Below, one piece after another: positions 8,233 through 15,136 of a stretch of 64,000 nucleotides of DNA (the stretch's first letter is position 1; every line of letters begins with the position of its first letter). The DNA comes from VFZN01 sp963709325 (lineage in GTDB: Bacteria; Acidobacteriota; Vicinamibacteria; Vicinamibacterales; UBA2999): contig CAVPVV010000003.1 in the NCBI GenBank assembly GCA_963709325.1, forward strand, positions 2,294,001 to 2,358,000, read 5' to 3'. A program made the translations under genes and the position numbers. The notes under the pieces are model-generated. The model worked only from the letters and a program-made list of their open reading frames with translations. It searched no databases and was not told the DNA's origin.

Positions 8233-9116
8233 CGCTGACGCTTGGCATTCCCAAGGGCTCGCTCGAGCAGGCGACCGTCCAGTTGTTCCAGCGCGCGGGG
8301 TATCAGCTGATCACCTCGTCACGGTCGTACTACCCCTCGATCGACGACCCCGAGATCGAGTGCATGCTGATCCGCGCCCAGGAGATGGCCCGCTACGTCT
8401 CCGACGGCGTCATCGACGCGGGCCTGACCGGGCTCGACTGGATTCGCGAGCACGAGATCGGGCACCCCGAGCAGTCGCCGCTCACCCGCGTCTGCGATCT
8501 CGTTTATGCCAAGCAGAGCTTCGGCAAGGTGCGGTGGGTGCTGGCCGCGCCCGAGGGCTCGCCGTTCCAGACCGCGAAGGACTTCGCCGGCAAGCGCATC
8601 GCCACCGAGCTGGTTCGGGTCACGCGTGACTACTTCGAGCGGCAGGGCGTGGCGGTGGACGTCGAGTTCTCCTGGGGCGCAACCGAGGTCAAGCCGCCGG
8701 TGCTCGCCGACGCGATCGTCGAAGCCACCGAGACCGGATCGACCCTCCGCGCCAATCGCCTCCGCATCCTCGACACGATTCTCGAGTCGAACACGCAGCT
8801 CGTCGCCAACCAGGCAGCCATGGCGGACGCGTGGAAGCGGACGAAGATCGAGAACATCGCGTTGCTGCTCAAGGCCGCGATCGAGGCGCAGGGGCGGGTC
8901 GGGCTGATGCTGAACGTGCGCAGCGCCGATCTCGACAAGGTCCTGAGCATCCTGCCGGCGCTGCAGCGCCCGACGGTCAGCTCGCTCAGCGACCCCGAGT
9001 GGGTGGCGGTGAACACGATCCTCGAGGAAAGAACCGTGCGCGACCTGATCCCGAAGCTCAAGGCCGCCGGCGGCCAGGGCATCGTGGAATACCCGTTGAA
9101 CAAGATCGTCGTCTAA
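8229..9116 (+). CDS. hisG: ATP phosphoribosyltransferase, long form
   Basis: Catalyses the first, committed step: ATP plus PRPP to phosphoribosyl-ATP. 295 residues from ATG 8229, within the stop of hisI. The N-terminal catalytic part begins MTLTLGIPKGSLEQATVQLF, and the PRPP-binding segment reads ADAIVEATETGSTLRAN. The length and the C-terminal region (AAIEAQGRVGLMLNVRSADLDKVLSILPAL...YPLNKIVV) mark the long, homohexameric form, whose C-terminal domain is the histidine-feedback domain and needs no HisZ. Regulation is therefore probably both allosteric and by attenuation. Confidence 0.96.
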   Translation: MTLTLGIPKGSLEQATVQLFQRAGYQLITSSRSYYPSIDDPEIECMLIRAQEMARYVSDGVIDAGLTGLDWIREHEIGHPEQSPLTRVCDLVYAKQSFGKVRWVLAAPEGSPFQTAKDFAGKRIATELVRVTRDYFERQGVAVDVEFSWGATEVKPPVLADAIVEATETGSTLRANRLRILDTILESNTQLVANQAAMADAWKRTKIENIALLLKAAIEAQGRVGLMLNVRSADLDKVLSILPALQRPTVSSLSDPEWVAVNTILEERTVRDLIPKLKAAGGQGIVEYPLNKIVV

Positions 9117-9258
9117 AGAAACCACGAAGACACGAAGAGCACGAAAGACGCACGAAGGACACAAATCTCTTTAAAGGGATGCACGCGTGACAAAAACCAA
9201 GATGGGGTCTTCGTGCCGGCCTTCGTGCCCTTGGTGCCTTCGTGGTCTCCTTTGGACA
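9117..9258 (+). repeat. Intergenic CACGAAG repeat with inverted arm
   Basis: Between hisG and hisD the left half is built of imperfect CACGAAG/CACGAAAG units (9125-9165). The right half (9209-9250) carries the complementary CTTCGTG units. About 45 bases between them hold ATCTCTTTAAAGGGAT-like sequence. The two halves can fold back on each other. It interrupts an otherwise tightly overlapping operon, so it looks inserted. Confidence 0.7.
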
Positions 9259-9272
9259 GTGAAGGTGATGGG

Positions 9273-10632
9273 ATGATTCGCATTGTTCCCTCAACAAACC
9301 GGAGGGTAGTCGCCGCGTTGCTGGGCGCGGGGCGGGTTCGCGATCGTGAGACCGAGCGGCACGCGCAGGAGATTGTCGACGCCGTCCGCGCCGGTGGCGA
9401 CCGTGCGCTGCGAGCGTATGCGCGCAAGTTCGATGCCCTGTCCGGTCCGCTCGAGGTGCCGCGCGCGGAATGGGAACGGGAAGCGCGCGCTGTTTCCGGC
9501 CCCGTGCGCCGATCCGATCCGCGAAGCCGCGCGCGCCATACTCCGCGTGTCGAAACGCCAGGTGCCAGCCGGGTGGCGGTTGAACGTCAGGCCAGGGATC
9601 ACCGTCGAACAACGGGTGGTGCCGTTGTCACGAGTCGGCTGCTACGTGCCGGCCGGACGCTATCCCCTGCCGTCTTCGCTCCTGATGAACGCCATCCCGG
9701 CCCGCGCCGCCGGCGTCGGCGAGATCGTCGTCGCCTGCTCACGCCCGGACGCCACCGTCTTCGCCGCGGCGCTCGAGGTCGGAGTGGATCGGCTGTTTCG
9801 TGTCGGCGGCGCCCACGCGGTGGCGGCGATGGCCTATGGCACCGCGAGCGTGCCGCGGGTGGACAAGATCGTCGGTCCCGGCAATCGCTGGGTGTCGGCC
9901 GCCAAGTCGCTGGTCAGCGCCGACTGCGGCATCGATTTCTATGCGGGCCCGACCGAGATACTCGTCGTGGCTTCGAAGACGCCGCCGGCCTGGGTCGCTG
10001 CCGACCTGATCGCCCAGGCCGAACACGATCCCGACGCGCGCGCAGTCTGCATCGCCACCGGCCGTGTGCTCGCGGAACGGATCGCGCGCGAGGTGCGGGG
10101 GCAACTACCGGCCGCCGGTCCCGCGCGCGAATCGCTGCGGAGAAACGGCGGCATCATCGTCGCCGCGTCGCTCAGCGAGGCCATCGATCTCGCCAACGAA
10201 TGCGCCTCGGAGCACCTCGTCGTCGAATCGGAGGCGGTCGCCTCCAGGATCACGAATGCCGGGGCGATGTTCGTCGGTCCCTGGACGGCGCAGGTGGCCG
10301 GCGACTACGCGATCGGCTCCAATCACGTCCTGCCAACCGCCGGCGCCGCCCGCGTCCGAGGCGGGTTGAACGCCGCCGACTTCGTGAAGCTGATCTCGGT
10401 TCAGCGGATCTCTGCGAGCGGTCTTCGCCGCATCGCCCCGACGATCACAACCCTGGCGAGGGCGGAGGGGCTCGAAGGCCACGCGCGGTCGATCGAGATC
10501 CGAGTCGGGAGTCGGGAGCGAGCCCGGGTCGGGAGTCGGTCGTCGGGAGTGGGGAGTCGGAAGAGCCCTCGCCCCAAACCACAACCCTCAAGCCCCAAGT
10601 CCCAAGCCCCAAGCTCCAGGAGGCGACGTTGA
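9273..10632 (+). pseudogene. hisD: Histidinol dehydrogenase, frameshifted
   Basis: HisD makes histidine from histidinol in two NAD-dependent steps. The start is ATG 9273 (MIRIVPSTNRRVVAALLGAG) with GAAGGTG upstream. The first about 75 codons are in one frame; from about 9515 (IREAARAIL, VPLSRVGCYVPAGRYPLPSS, VDKIVGPGN, YAGPTEILV, QAEHDPDA, SEHLVVESE, GSNHVLP) the protein continues in the next frame. One extra base lies within about 9485-9515, near a tandem GATCC GATCC. All downstream motifs are intact. The last about 28 residues come from reading through a GGGAGTCGG-type repeat, and the stop overlaps the hisC start. Either a sequencing error or a recent mutation. Confidence 0.88.
10503..10625 (+). 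repeat. Degenerate GGGAGTCGG / CCCAAGCCCCAAG repeat
   Basis: Short-period sequence: GGGAGTCGG-like units at 10503-10562, then CCCAAG(T/C)CCC units at about 10573-10617. Here it is translated as the Ser/Arg/Pro-rich C-terminal tail of HisD instead of lying between stop and start codons. The same CCAAGCCC/GGGCTTGG family recurs at about 20184-20215 and 25668-25710. Confidence 0.8.
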
Positions 10633-11702
10633 CGATCCAAGGCGTTCCCGATCTCGGTGTCGGACTGCGGCTGCACCTCAACGAGAACACCGGCGGTTGC
10701 TCGGCGAAGGTGGTCGAGACCGTTCGCGCTTTCACCGGCGAGCAGCTCGCTCTTTATCCGGACTTTGGTGCCGCGGTGACGGAGACTGCAGCCTACCTCG
10801 GAGTAGATCCCGACAATGTCGTGCTCACGAACGGGCTCGACGAAGGCATTCTGCTGGCCTCGATCGCCTACCTGCTGCCGCGCGCCCCCGCGTCGCTGGT
10901 TGCGTTGGGCGCACCCGACGTGGCGCCATCAGGAGTCGCGGAGATCGTGGTGGCCCTGCCGACGTTCGATCCCTACCTCCATGCCGCGAAGTCGATGGGC
11001 GCGCGGACCGTCTCGGTTCCGGCAACGCCTGACTATTCCTTCCCTGTCGACGCCGTGCTCCGGGCCGTGACACCGAACACGCGCATCGTCTACGTGAACA
11101 ACCCCAACAACCCGACCGGGCAGCCGATCCCGCAGCAGGCGATCCGCCGAATCGCGCGCGAAGCCGGCCATGCCATCGTGTTCGTCGACGAGGCGTACCA
11201 CGACTTCATGCCCGAGAACTTCCTCGCCGAGGCGCACGACTACCCGAACGTCATCGTCGGCCGCACGTTCTCGAAGGCCTTCGGCCTCGCGGGCATCCGG
11301 GTTGGAGTGCTGATCGCGACGCCGCTGGTGCTCGAGCCAATCCGCCGGGCGATGCCGCTTTTCAATCTCAATGTCATTGCCGTGGCAGCCCTCCGTGCCG
11401 CGATTGAGGAGCCGACATTTCGAGCCTGGTATCTGAATCAGGCGCTTGAGTCGAAGCAGATGGTCTACGCCGCCTGCGATCGGCTGGGCCTGCGCTACTG
11501 GAAGAGCGCGGCAAACTTCGTGCTGATCGACGGCGGCCCCCGGGCCAAGGAGATCATTGCCAGCATGATTGGACGCGGCGTCTTCGTGCGCGACCGGACC
11601 GCCGACCCGTCCTGCCCGAACTGCTTCCGCCTGACCGCGGGGGTCGTCGAGCACACGCGGAAAGCTGTCGACGCACTGGAGGCGGCATGCGCCGGGCGGT
11701 AA
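10629..11702 (+). CDS. hisC: Histidinol-phosphate aminotransferase
   Basis: PLP enzyme that converts imidazole-acetol phosphate to histidinol phosphate. 357 residues from a TTG at 10629. That start is set by a perfect AGGAGG at 10618-10623, five bases away, and by the 4-base overlap with the hisD stop. Fold-type I motifs: LHLNENTGG near the start, YVNNPNNPTGQPIP, the VDEAYHDF cofactor contact, the PLP-lysine segment GRTFSKAFGLAGIRVG and a C-terminal FRLTAGVVEHT. The open frame continues upstream of the TTG only because it shares hisD's first frame. The end overlaps hisB by 16 bases. Confidence 0.94.
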   Translation: MTIQGVPDLGVGLRLHLNENTGGCSAKVVETVRAFTGEQLALYPDFGAAVTETAAYLGVDPDNVVLTNGLDEGILLASIAYLLPRAPASLVALGAPDVAPSGVAEIVVALPTFDPYLHAAKSMGARTVSVPATPDYSFPVDAVLRAVTPNTRIVYVNNPNNPTGQPIPQQAIRRIAREAGHAIVFVDEAYHDFMPENFLAEAHDYPNVIVGRTFSKAFGLAGIRVGVLIATPLVLEPIRRAMPLFNLNVIAVAALRAAIEEPTFRAWYLNQALESKQMVYAACDRLGLRYWKSAANFVLIDGGPRAKEIIASMIGRGVFVRDRTADPSCPNCFRLTAGVVEHTRKAVDALEAACAGR

Positions 11703-12274
11703 TCGAGCGGAACACCACCGAGACGCAAATCCGCCTGGCTCTGAACATCGACGGCACCGGCCTGTTCTCGAACCGTACCGGCATCCGCTTCCTGGATCAC
11801 ATGCTGGATCTGGTCGCCCGACACGGAGGCTTCGATCTCGAGGTCGCGGCCACCGGCGATCTCGATGTCGATCAACATCACACCGTCGAAGACGTCGGCA
11901 TCGTCCTCGGCGAGGCGGTGACGAAAGCGCTTGGCGACAAACGCGGTATCAATCGTGCCGGCTACTTCGTGATGCCGATGGACGAGACGTTGGCGGTCGC
12001 GGCTGTCGATCTGAGCGGCCGGCCGCACACCGTCGTCGACACGAAGGTCAGGACGCGGCTGGTCGGCGACCTGCAGGCGGAGCTCGTCCACGACTTCTTC
12101 GAGGGCTTCGCGACCGGCGCACGCGCCAACGTTCACCTCAAGGTGCTCTACGGGCGATCGAATCATCACAAGATTGAAGCCTGCTTCAAGGCGTTCGGCC
12201 GTGCCCTCCGCGTTGCGTGCGCGAAGGACGCGCGGCTTGCGAAGATGCTGCCGAGCACCAAGGAGCTGCTGTGA
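11687..12274 (+). CDS. hisB: Imidazoleglycerol-phosphate dehydratase
   Basis: Manganese-dependent dehydratase of the sixth step. 195 residues, the usual length of the monofunctional enzyme. Metal-binding repeats are visible: FLDHMLDLVARHGGFDL, DQHHTVEDVGI, HDFFEGFA and GRSNHHKIEACFKAF. It lacks the histidinol-phosphate phosphatase domain of enterobacterial HisB, so a separate phosphatase must be encoded outside this window. It overlaps hisC by 16 bases and hisH by 4. Confidence 0.96.
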   Translation: MRRAVIERNTTETQIRLALNIDGTGLFSNRTGIRFLDHMLDLVARHGGFDLEVAATGDLDVDQHHTVEDVGIVLGEAVTKALGDKRGINRAGYFVMPMDETLAVAAVDLSGRPHTVVDTKVRTRLVGDLQAELVHDFFEGFATGARANVHLKVLYGRSNHHKIEACFKAFGRALRVACAKDARLAKMLPSTKELL

Positions 12275-12885
12275 TTGCGGTCGTGGACTACGGCGCCGGC
12301 AACCTCACGTCGGTGCGCAAGGCGCTCGGGGCGATCGGCGCCGCCATCTGGACACCTGCGGAGCCGGCGGAGCTCGAGCGCGCCGCGGGCATCATCGTTC
12401 CCGGAGTCGGGCATTTCAGCAGCACAGCGAGGCTGGACGATCCTTGGCGCGGCGGAATCCGTGGTGCGCTGGGGCGCTCGGTGCCGTTGCTGGGAATCTG
12501 CGTCGGCTTGCAGTGGCTGTTCGACGGCTCGACCGAGGCGCCCGATGTTGCCGGTCTCGGCCTGCTGCCCGGGACCTGCACGCACCTTGGCGCGGGTGAC
12601 TCGCGAGCCACTCGCAAAGTTCCTCACGTCGGCTGGAATTCGCTCTCCTTCCCGAGGTCTACGCGATTGTTTGACGGTATCCGAGAAGGCCGGCAGGTGT
12701 ACTTTACGCATTCATTCGCAGCACCAGTCGGGACTGCTACGGCCGCGACGACGACGTATGGCGTGACGTTCGCGGCAGCGGTCGAGGATGGGCTCGTTTC
12801 CGGCGTCCAGTTTCATCCGGAAAAGTCAGGCGACGTCGGGTTGCGGATACTGCGAAACTGGCTTTTGACCGTCTCGAGGTCCTGA
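12271..12885 (+). CDS. hisH: Imidazole glycerol phosphate synthase, glutaminase subunit
   Basis: Class I glutamine amidotransferase that supplies ammonia to HisF. 204 residues from GTG 12271, which overlaps the hisB stop (GTGA). The frame opens with MIAVVDYGAGNLTSVRKAL. The nucleophile Cys77 is in LLGICVGLQWLF, and the catalytic His/Glu pair is in GVQFHPEKSGDVGLRIL near the C terminus. It pairs with the product of hisF, which starts 10 bases downstream. Confidence 0.95.
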   Translation: MIAVVDYGAGNLTSVRKALGAIGAAIWTPAEPAELERAAGIIVPGVGHFSSTARLDDPWRGGIRGALGRSVPLLGICVGLQWLFDGSTEAPDVAGLGLLPGTCTHLGAGDSRATRKVPHVGWNSLSFPRSTRLFDGIREGRQVYFTHSFAAPVGTATAATTTYGVTFAAAVEDGLVSGVQFHPEKSGDVGLRILRNWLLTVSRS

Positions 12886-12895
12886 AGTCGCGCGC

Positions 12896-13654
12896 ATGCT
12901 GTCGAAACGAATAATCGCGTGTCTCGACGTGCGCAATGGGCGCGTCGTCAAGGGAATCAACTTCGAGGGTTTGCGGGAGGTCGGCGATCCCGGCGAGCTG
13001 GCGCGACGCTACAACGTCGAAGGCATCGACGAGATCGTCATTCTCGATGTTACGGCGACACTCGAGTCGCGGCAGGCGCGGGCCCACACCATACGAGCAG
13101 TGGCGCGCGAGATCTTCCTCCCGCTGTGCGTGGGCGGCGGTATCCGCACCGAACAGGACGCCGCGGCAGCAATAGAAGCTGGGGCAGACAAGGTGAGCCT
13201 GAACACGTCGGCGCTGCTGGACCCGATGCTCATCACCACGCTCGCCAGCCGATATGGCAGCCAGGCGGTGGTCGTGGCCATCGACGCGAAGCGCCAGGAC
13301 GGGCGATTCGCCGTCTACGTGCGAAGCGGGCAGGCCGAGACGCCGCGCGGGGCGATCGACTGGGCCCGCGAGGCTGCCGATCGCGGCGCCGGAGAGATAC
13401 TGTTGACCTCGATCGATCGCGATGGAACGAGGGCCGGCTTCGATTGCGAGCTGACTGCCGCCGTGTCCACGGCCGTGAACATCCCCGTGATAGCGTCCGG
13501 CGGGGCCGGCGCGTTCGAGCACTTCGCCGAGGTCTTCACCGACGGCTGCGCCGACGCGGCGCTCGCCGCCTCGATCTTTCACTTCAACGAGCACAGCGTC
13601 GAGGCGCTGAAGGACTTCCTTCACGCGCGGCAGATTCCCGTCCGGCTTTCCTGA
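12896..13654 (+). CDS. hisF: Imidazole glycerol phosphate synthase, cyclase subunit
   Basis: TIM-barrel enzyme that uses ammonia from HisH to form imidazole glycerol phosphate and AICAR. 252 residues. The first catalytic Asp is Asp11 in RIIACLDVRNGRVVKG, and the second is in VVVAIDAKRQDG. The phosphate-binding loops are CVGGGIRTEQDA and IASGGAGAFEHF. The order hisH-hisF-hisA reverses the more usual hisA-hisF. The next gene begins two bases after its stop. Confidence 0.96.
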   Translation: MLSKRIIACLDVRNGRVVKGINFEGLREVGDPGELARRYNVEGIDEIVILDVTATLESRQARAHTIRAVAREIFLPLCVGGGIRTEQDAAAAIEAGADKVSLNTSALLDPMLITTLASRYGSQAVVVAIDAKRQDGRFAVYVRSGQAETPRGAIDWAREAADRGAGEILLTSIDRDGTRAGFDCELTAAVSTAVNIPVIASGGAGAFEHFAEVFTDGCADAALAASIFHFNEHSVEALKDFLHARQIPVRLS

Positions 13655-13656
13655 CC

Positions 13657-14376
13657 ATGCTGATTCCATCCATCGACTTGCAGAAAGGCCGCATCGTCCA
13701 GCTCGTGCAGGGCGAGACGCTGGCGGTGGCCACCGACGATCTCGACGCCTGGATTTCGAAGTTCAAGCGCTTCCCGAAAGTGCAGCTCATCGATCTCGAC
13801 GCGGCGATGGCGCGCGGCAACAACGACGAGCTCGTGCGCCGGATTGCCGGCGAGTTGCCGTGCCGCGTGGGCGGCGGCGTCCGGACCGTCGCGCGGGCCG
13901 AGGAACTACTCGCCGCCGGCGCGCAGGCAGTAATTGCCGGATCGGGCCTGTTCCGCGGACCCGGCCAATGGACTTCAGCGGATGTGGCCGCCGACCCCAG
14001 CATAGTCGTCAATCACGACTTCGCTCGGGCCCTCGCGGCCACCGTCGGACCGCAGCACGTGATCGCGGCCGTGGACGCGAAGGCTGGCCGGGTCGTCATT
14101 CACGGGTGGAAGACGTCGTTGCCGATCGGTCCCGTCAGGGCGGTGCAGGAACTGGAGGCATATTGCGACGAGTTCCTGTACACGCACGTCGACAGGGAAG
14201 GGCTGATGCAGGGAACCGACGTCGATGCGATTCGAGCCGTCCGCGACGCGACAGCGCGCCGCGTGACCGCCGCCGGCGGGATCACCACGCGTCAGGAGAT
14301 CGGCGCGCTCCATGCCATAGGCGTCGACGCCGTCGTAGGGATGGCTATCTACACCGGCTCGCTCGCGCTGGAGTAG
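13657..14376 (+). CDS. hisA: ProFAR isomerase
   Basis: Isomerises the fourth-step intermediate by an Amadori rearrangement. 239 residues from ATG 13657; the frame is open upstream because it shadows hisF. Motifs: MLIPSIDLQKGRIVQLVQG with the catalytic Asp7, CRVGGGVRTVARAEELL, HVIAAVDAKAGRVVIHGWKT, YTHVDREGLMQGTD with the second acid, and AAGGITTRQEI. Last gene of the visible operon; hisE and a histidinol phosphatase are not here. Confidence 0.95.
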   Translation: MLIPSIDLQKGRIVQLVQGETLAVATDDLDAWISKFKRFPKVQLIDLDAAMARGNNDELVRRIAGELPCRVGGGVRTVARAEELLAAGAQAVIAGSGLFRGPGQWTSADVAADPSIVVNHDFARALAATVGPQHVIAAVDAKAGRVVIHGWKTSLPIGPVRAVQELEAYCDEFLYTHVDREGLMQGTDVDAIRAVRDATARRVTAAGGITTRQEIGALHAIGVDAVVGMAIYTGSLALE

Positions 14377-14462
14377 GAGACAGGAGACAGGAGATGGGAG
14401 GCAGGAAGAAGCCGGGAGGCGGGGACTCAGGAAACAGTCTCCTGACTCCTGACTCCTATTTC
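14377..14462. repeat. GGAGACAGGAG / CTCCTGACTCCTGA repeat between convergent genes
   Basis: After hisA comes GAGACAGGAGACAGGAGATGGGAGG. It is followed by GACTCAGGAAACAGTCTCCTGACTCCTGACTCC, so the two halves are loosely complementary and can fold. A related sequence occurs at about 24664-24830. It separates hisA from the convergent gene at 14456 and may help end both transcripts, though no clean terminator is seen. Confidence 0.65.
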
Positions 14463-15031
14463 TTCTTCTTAACGGCGTCGACGAACGTGTCGTATAGAAG
14501 CTGATCGCGATTAGCGGAGCGCTCTCTCGCATCCTTGCCCCACGCTTCGTCGAGCGCAGTGATCGTTTGGACGACGCAACCGGCGTCGCAGGCGACGATG
14601 CCGCGTTTGGTGGCGATCGACGAGGCGCGCTTCGAGAGCTCGGCCATCCAGGCGTCGAAGAGTGCCGCTTCCTCTTTCGCGGAACGGTCGCCGGGCTCCC
14701 AGTCGAGGAGCTTTTCCATCGCTTTGACGACCTGCGGGTCCACGGGCTGGTTCTTCCTTCCGACCGTCACGGCCACGGCGGTGGTCTGCGTTCCGGTGAA
14801 CGGCGAGTCGGGAACGCTGCCTTTCTCCACCTGGTAACGCTGGGTCGCCTTCTCTTTGACCGGCTCGAGCAGCGGGATGAGGCTGCGCGCCGCCTGGGTG
14901 TGCGCGGCCATGCTGGCAGCGTCCAGCTCGATGGTCTGGGGCTGCTGTTGAGCCGGCTTTTCCTGGTCCGCGGCAGCCGGCAGGCTCAACCCAAGCGCCA
15001 CCGCGGTAACGAAGACGACGCGGAAGTTCAT
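14456..15031 (-). CDS. Secreted protein of unknown function
   Basis: 191 residues with a clear signal peptide (MNFRVVFVTAVALGLSLPAAA). The mature part is mostly helical and charged, with EPVKEKATQRYQVEKG, a CDAGC pair (residues about 150-154) that could form a disulphide, and a Lys-rich end (VDAVKKKK). I do not recognise a family. Its start lies about 100 bp from the divergent permease gene; its stop lies inside the repeat after hisA. Confidence 0.75.
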   Translation of the reverse strand: MNFRVVFVTAVALGLSLPAAADQEKPAQQQPQTIELDAASMAAHTQAARSLIPLLEPVKEKATQRYQVEKGSVPDSPFTGTQTTAVAVTVGRKNQPVDPQVVKAMEKLLDWEPGDRSAKEEAALFDAWMAELSKRASSIATKRGIVACDAGCVVQTITALDEAWGKDARERSANRDQLLYDTFVDAVKKKK

Positions 15032-15136
15032 GCGATAACTCCCTCTGGCTTCACTACATCACCAATTGGGTAGGCTGTGAAGCCGCAAAGGGGGACTGTC
15101 CCCAACTGCCGGAGTTTGGAGTACGTCAAAGCTGCC

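Noticed and set aside
9485..9520. Programmed +1 frameshift in hisD
   Set aside because: No known slippery site, stimulatory hairpin or stop-codon pause is evident; HisD is not a family known to use recoding.
15084..15110. GGGGACTGTCCCC palindrome as an operator of the permease
   Set aside because: This motif is a common dispersed repeat in bacterial genomes, and here it lies in the possible N-terminal extension; no regulator is adjacent.
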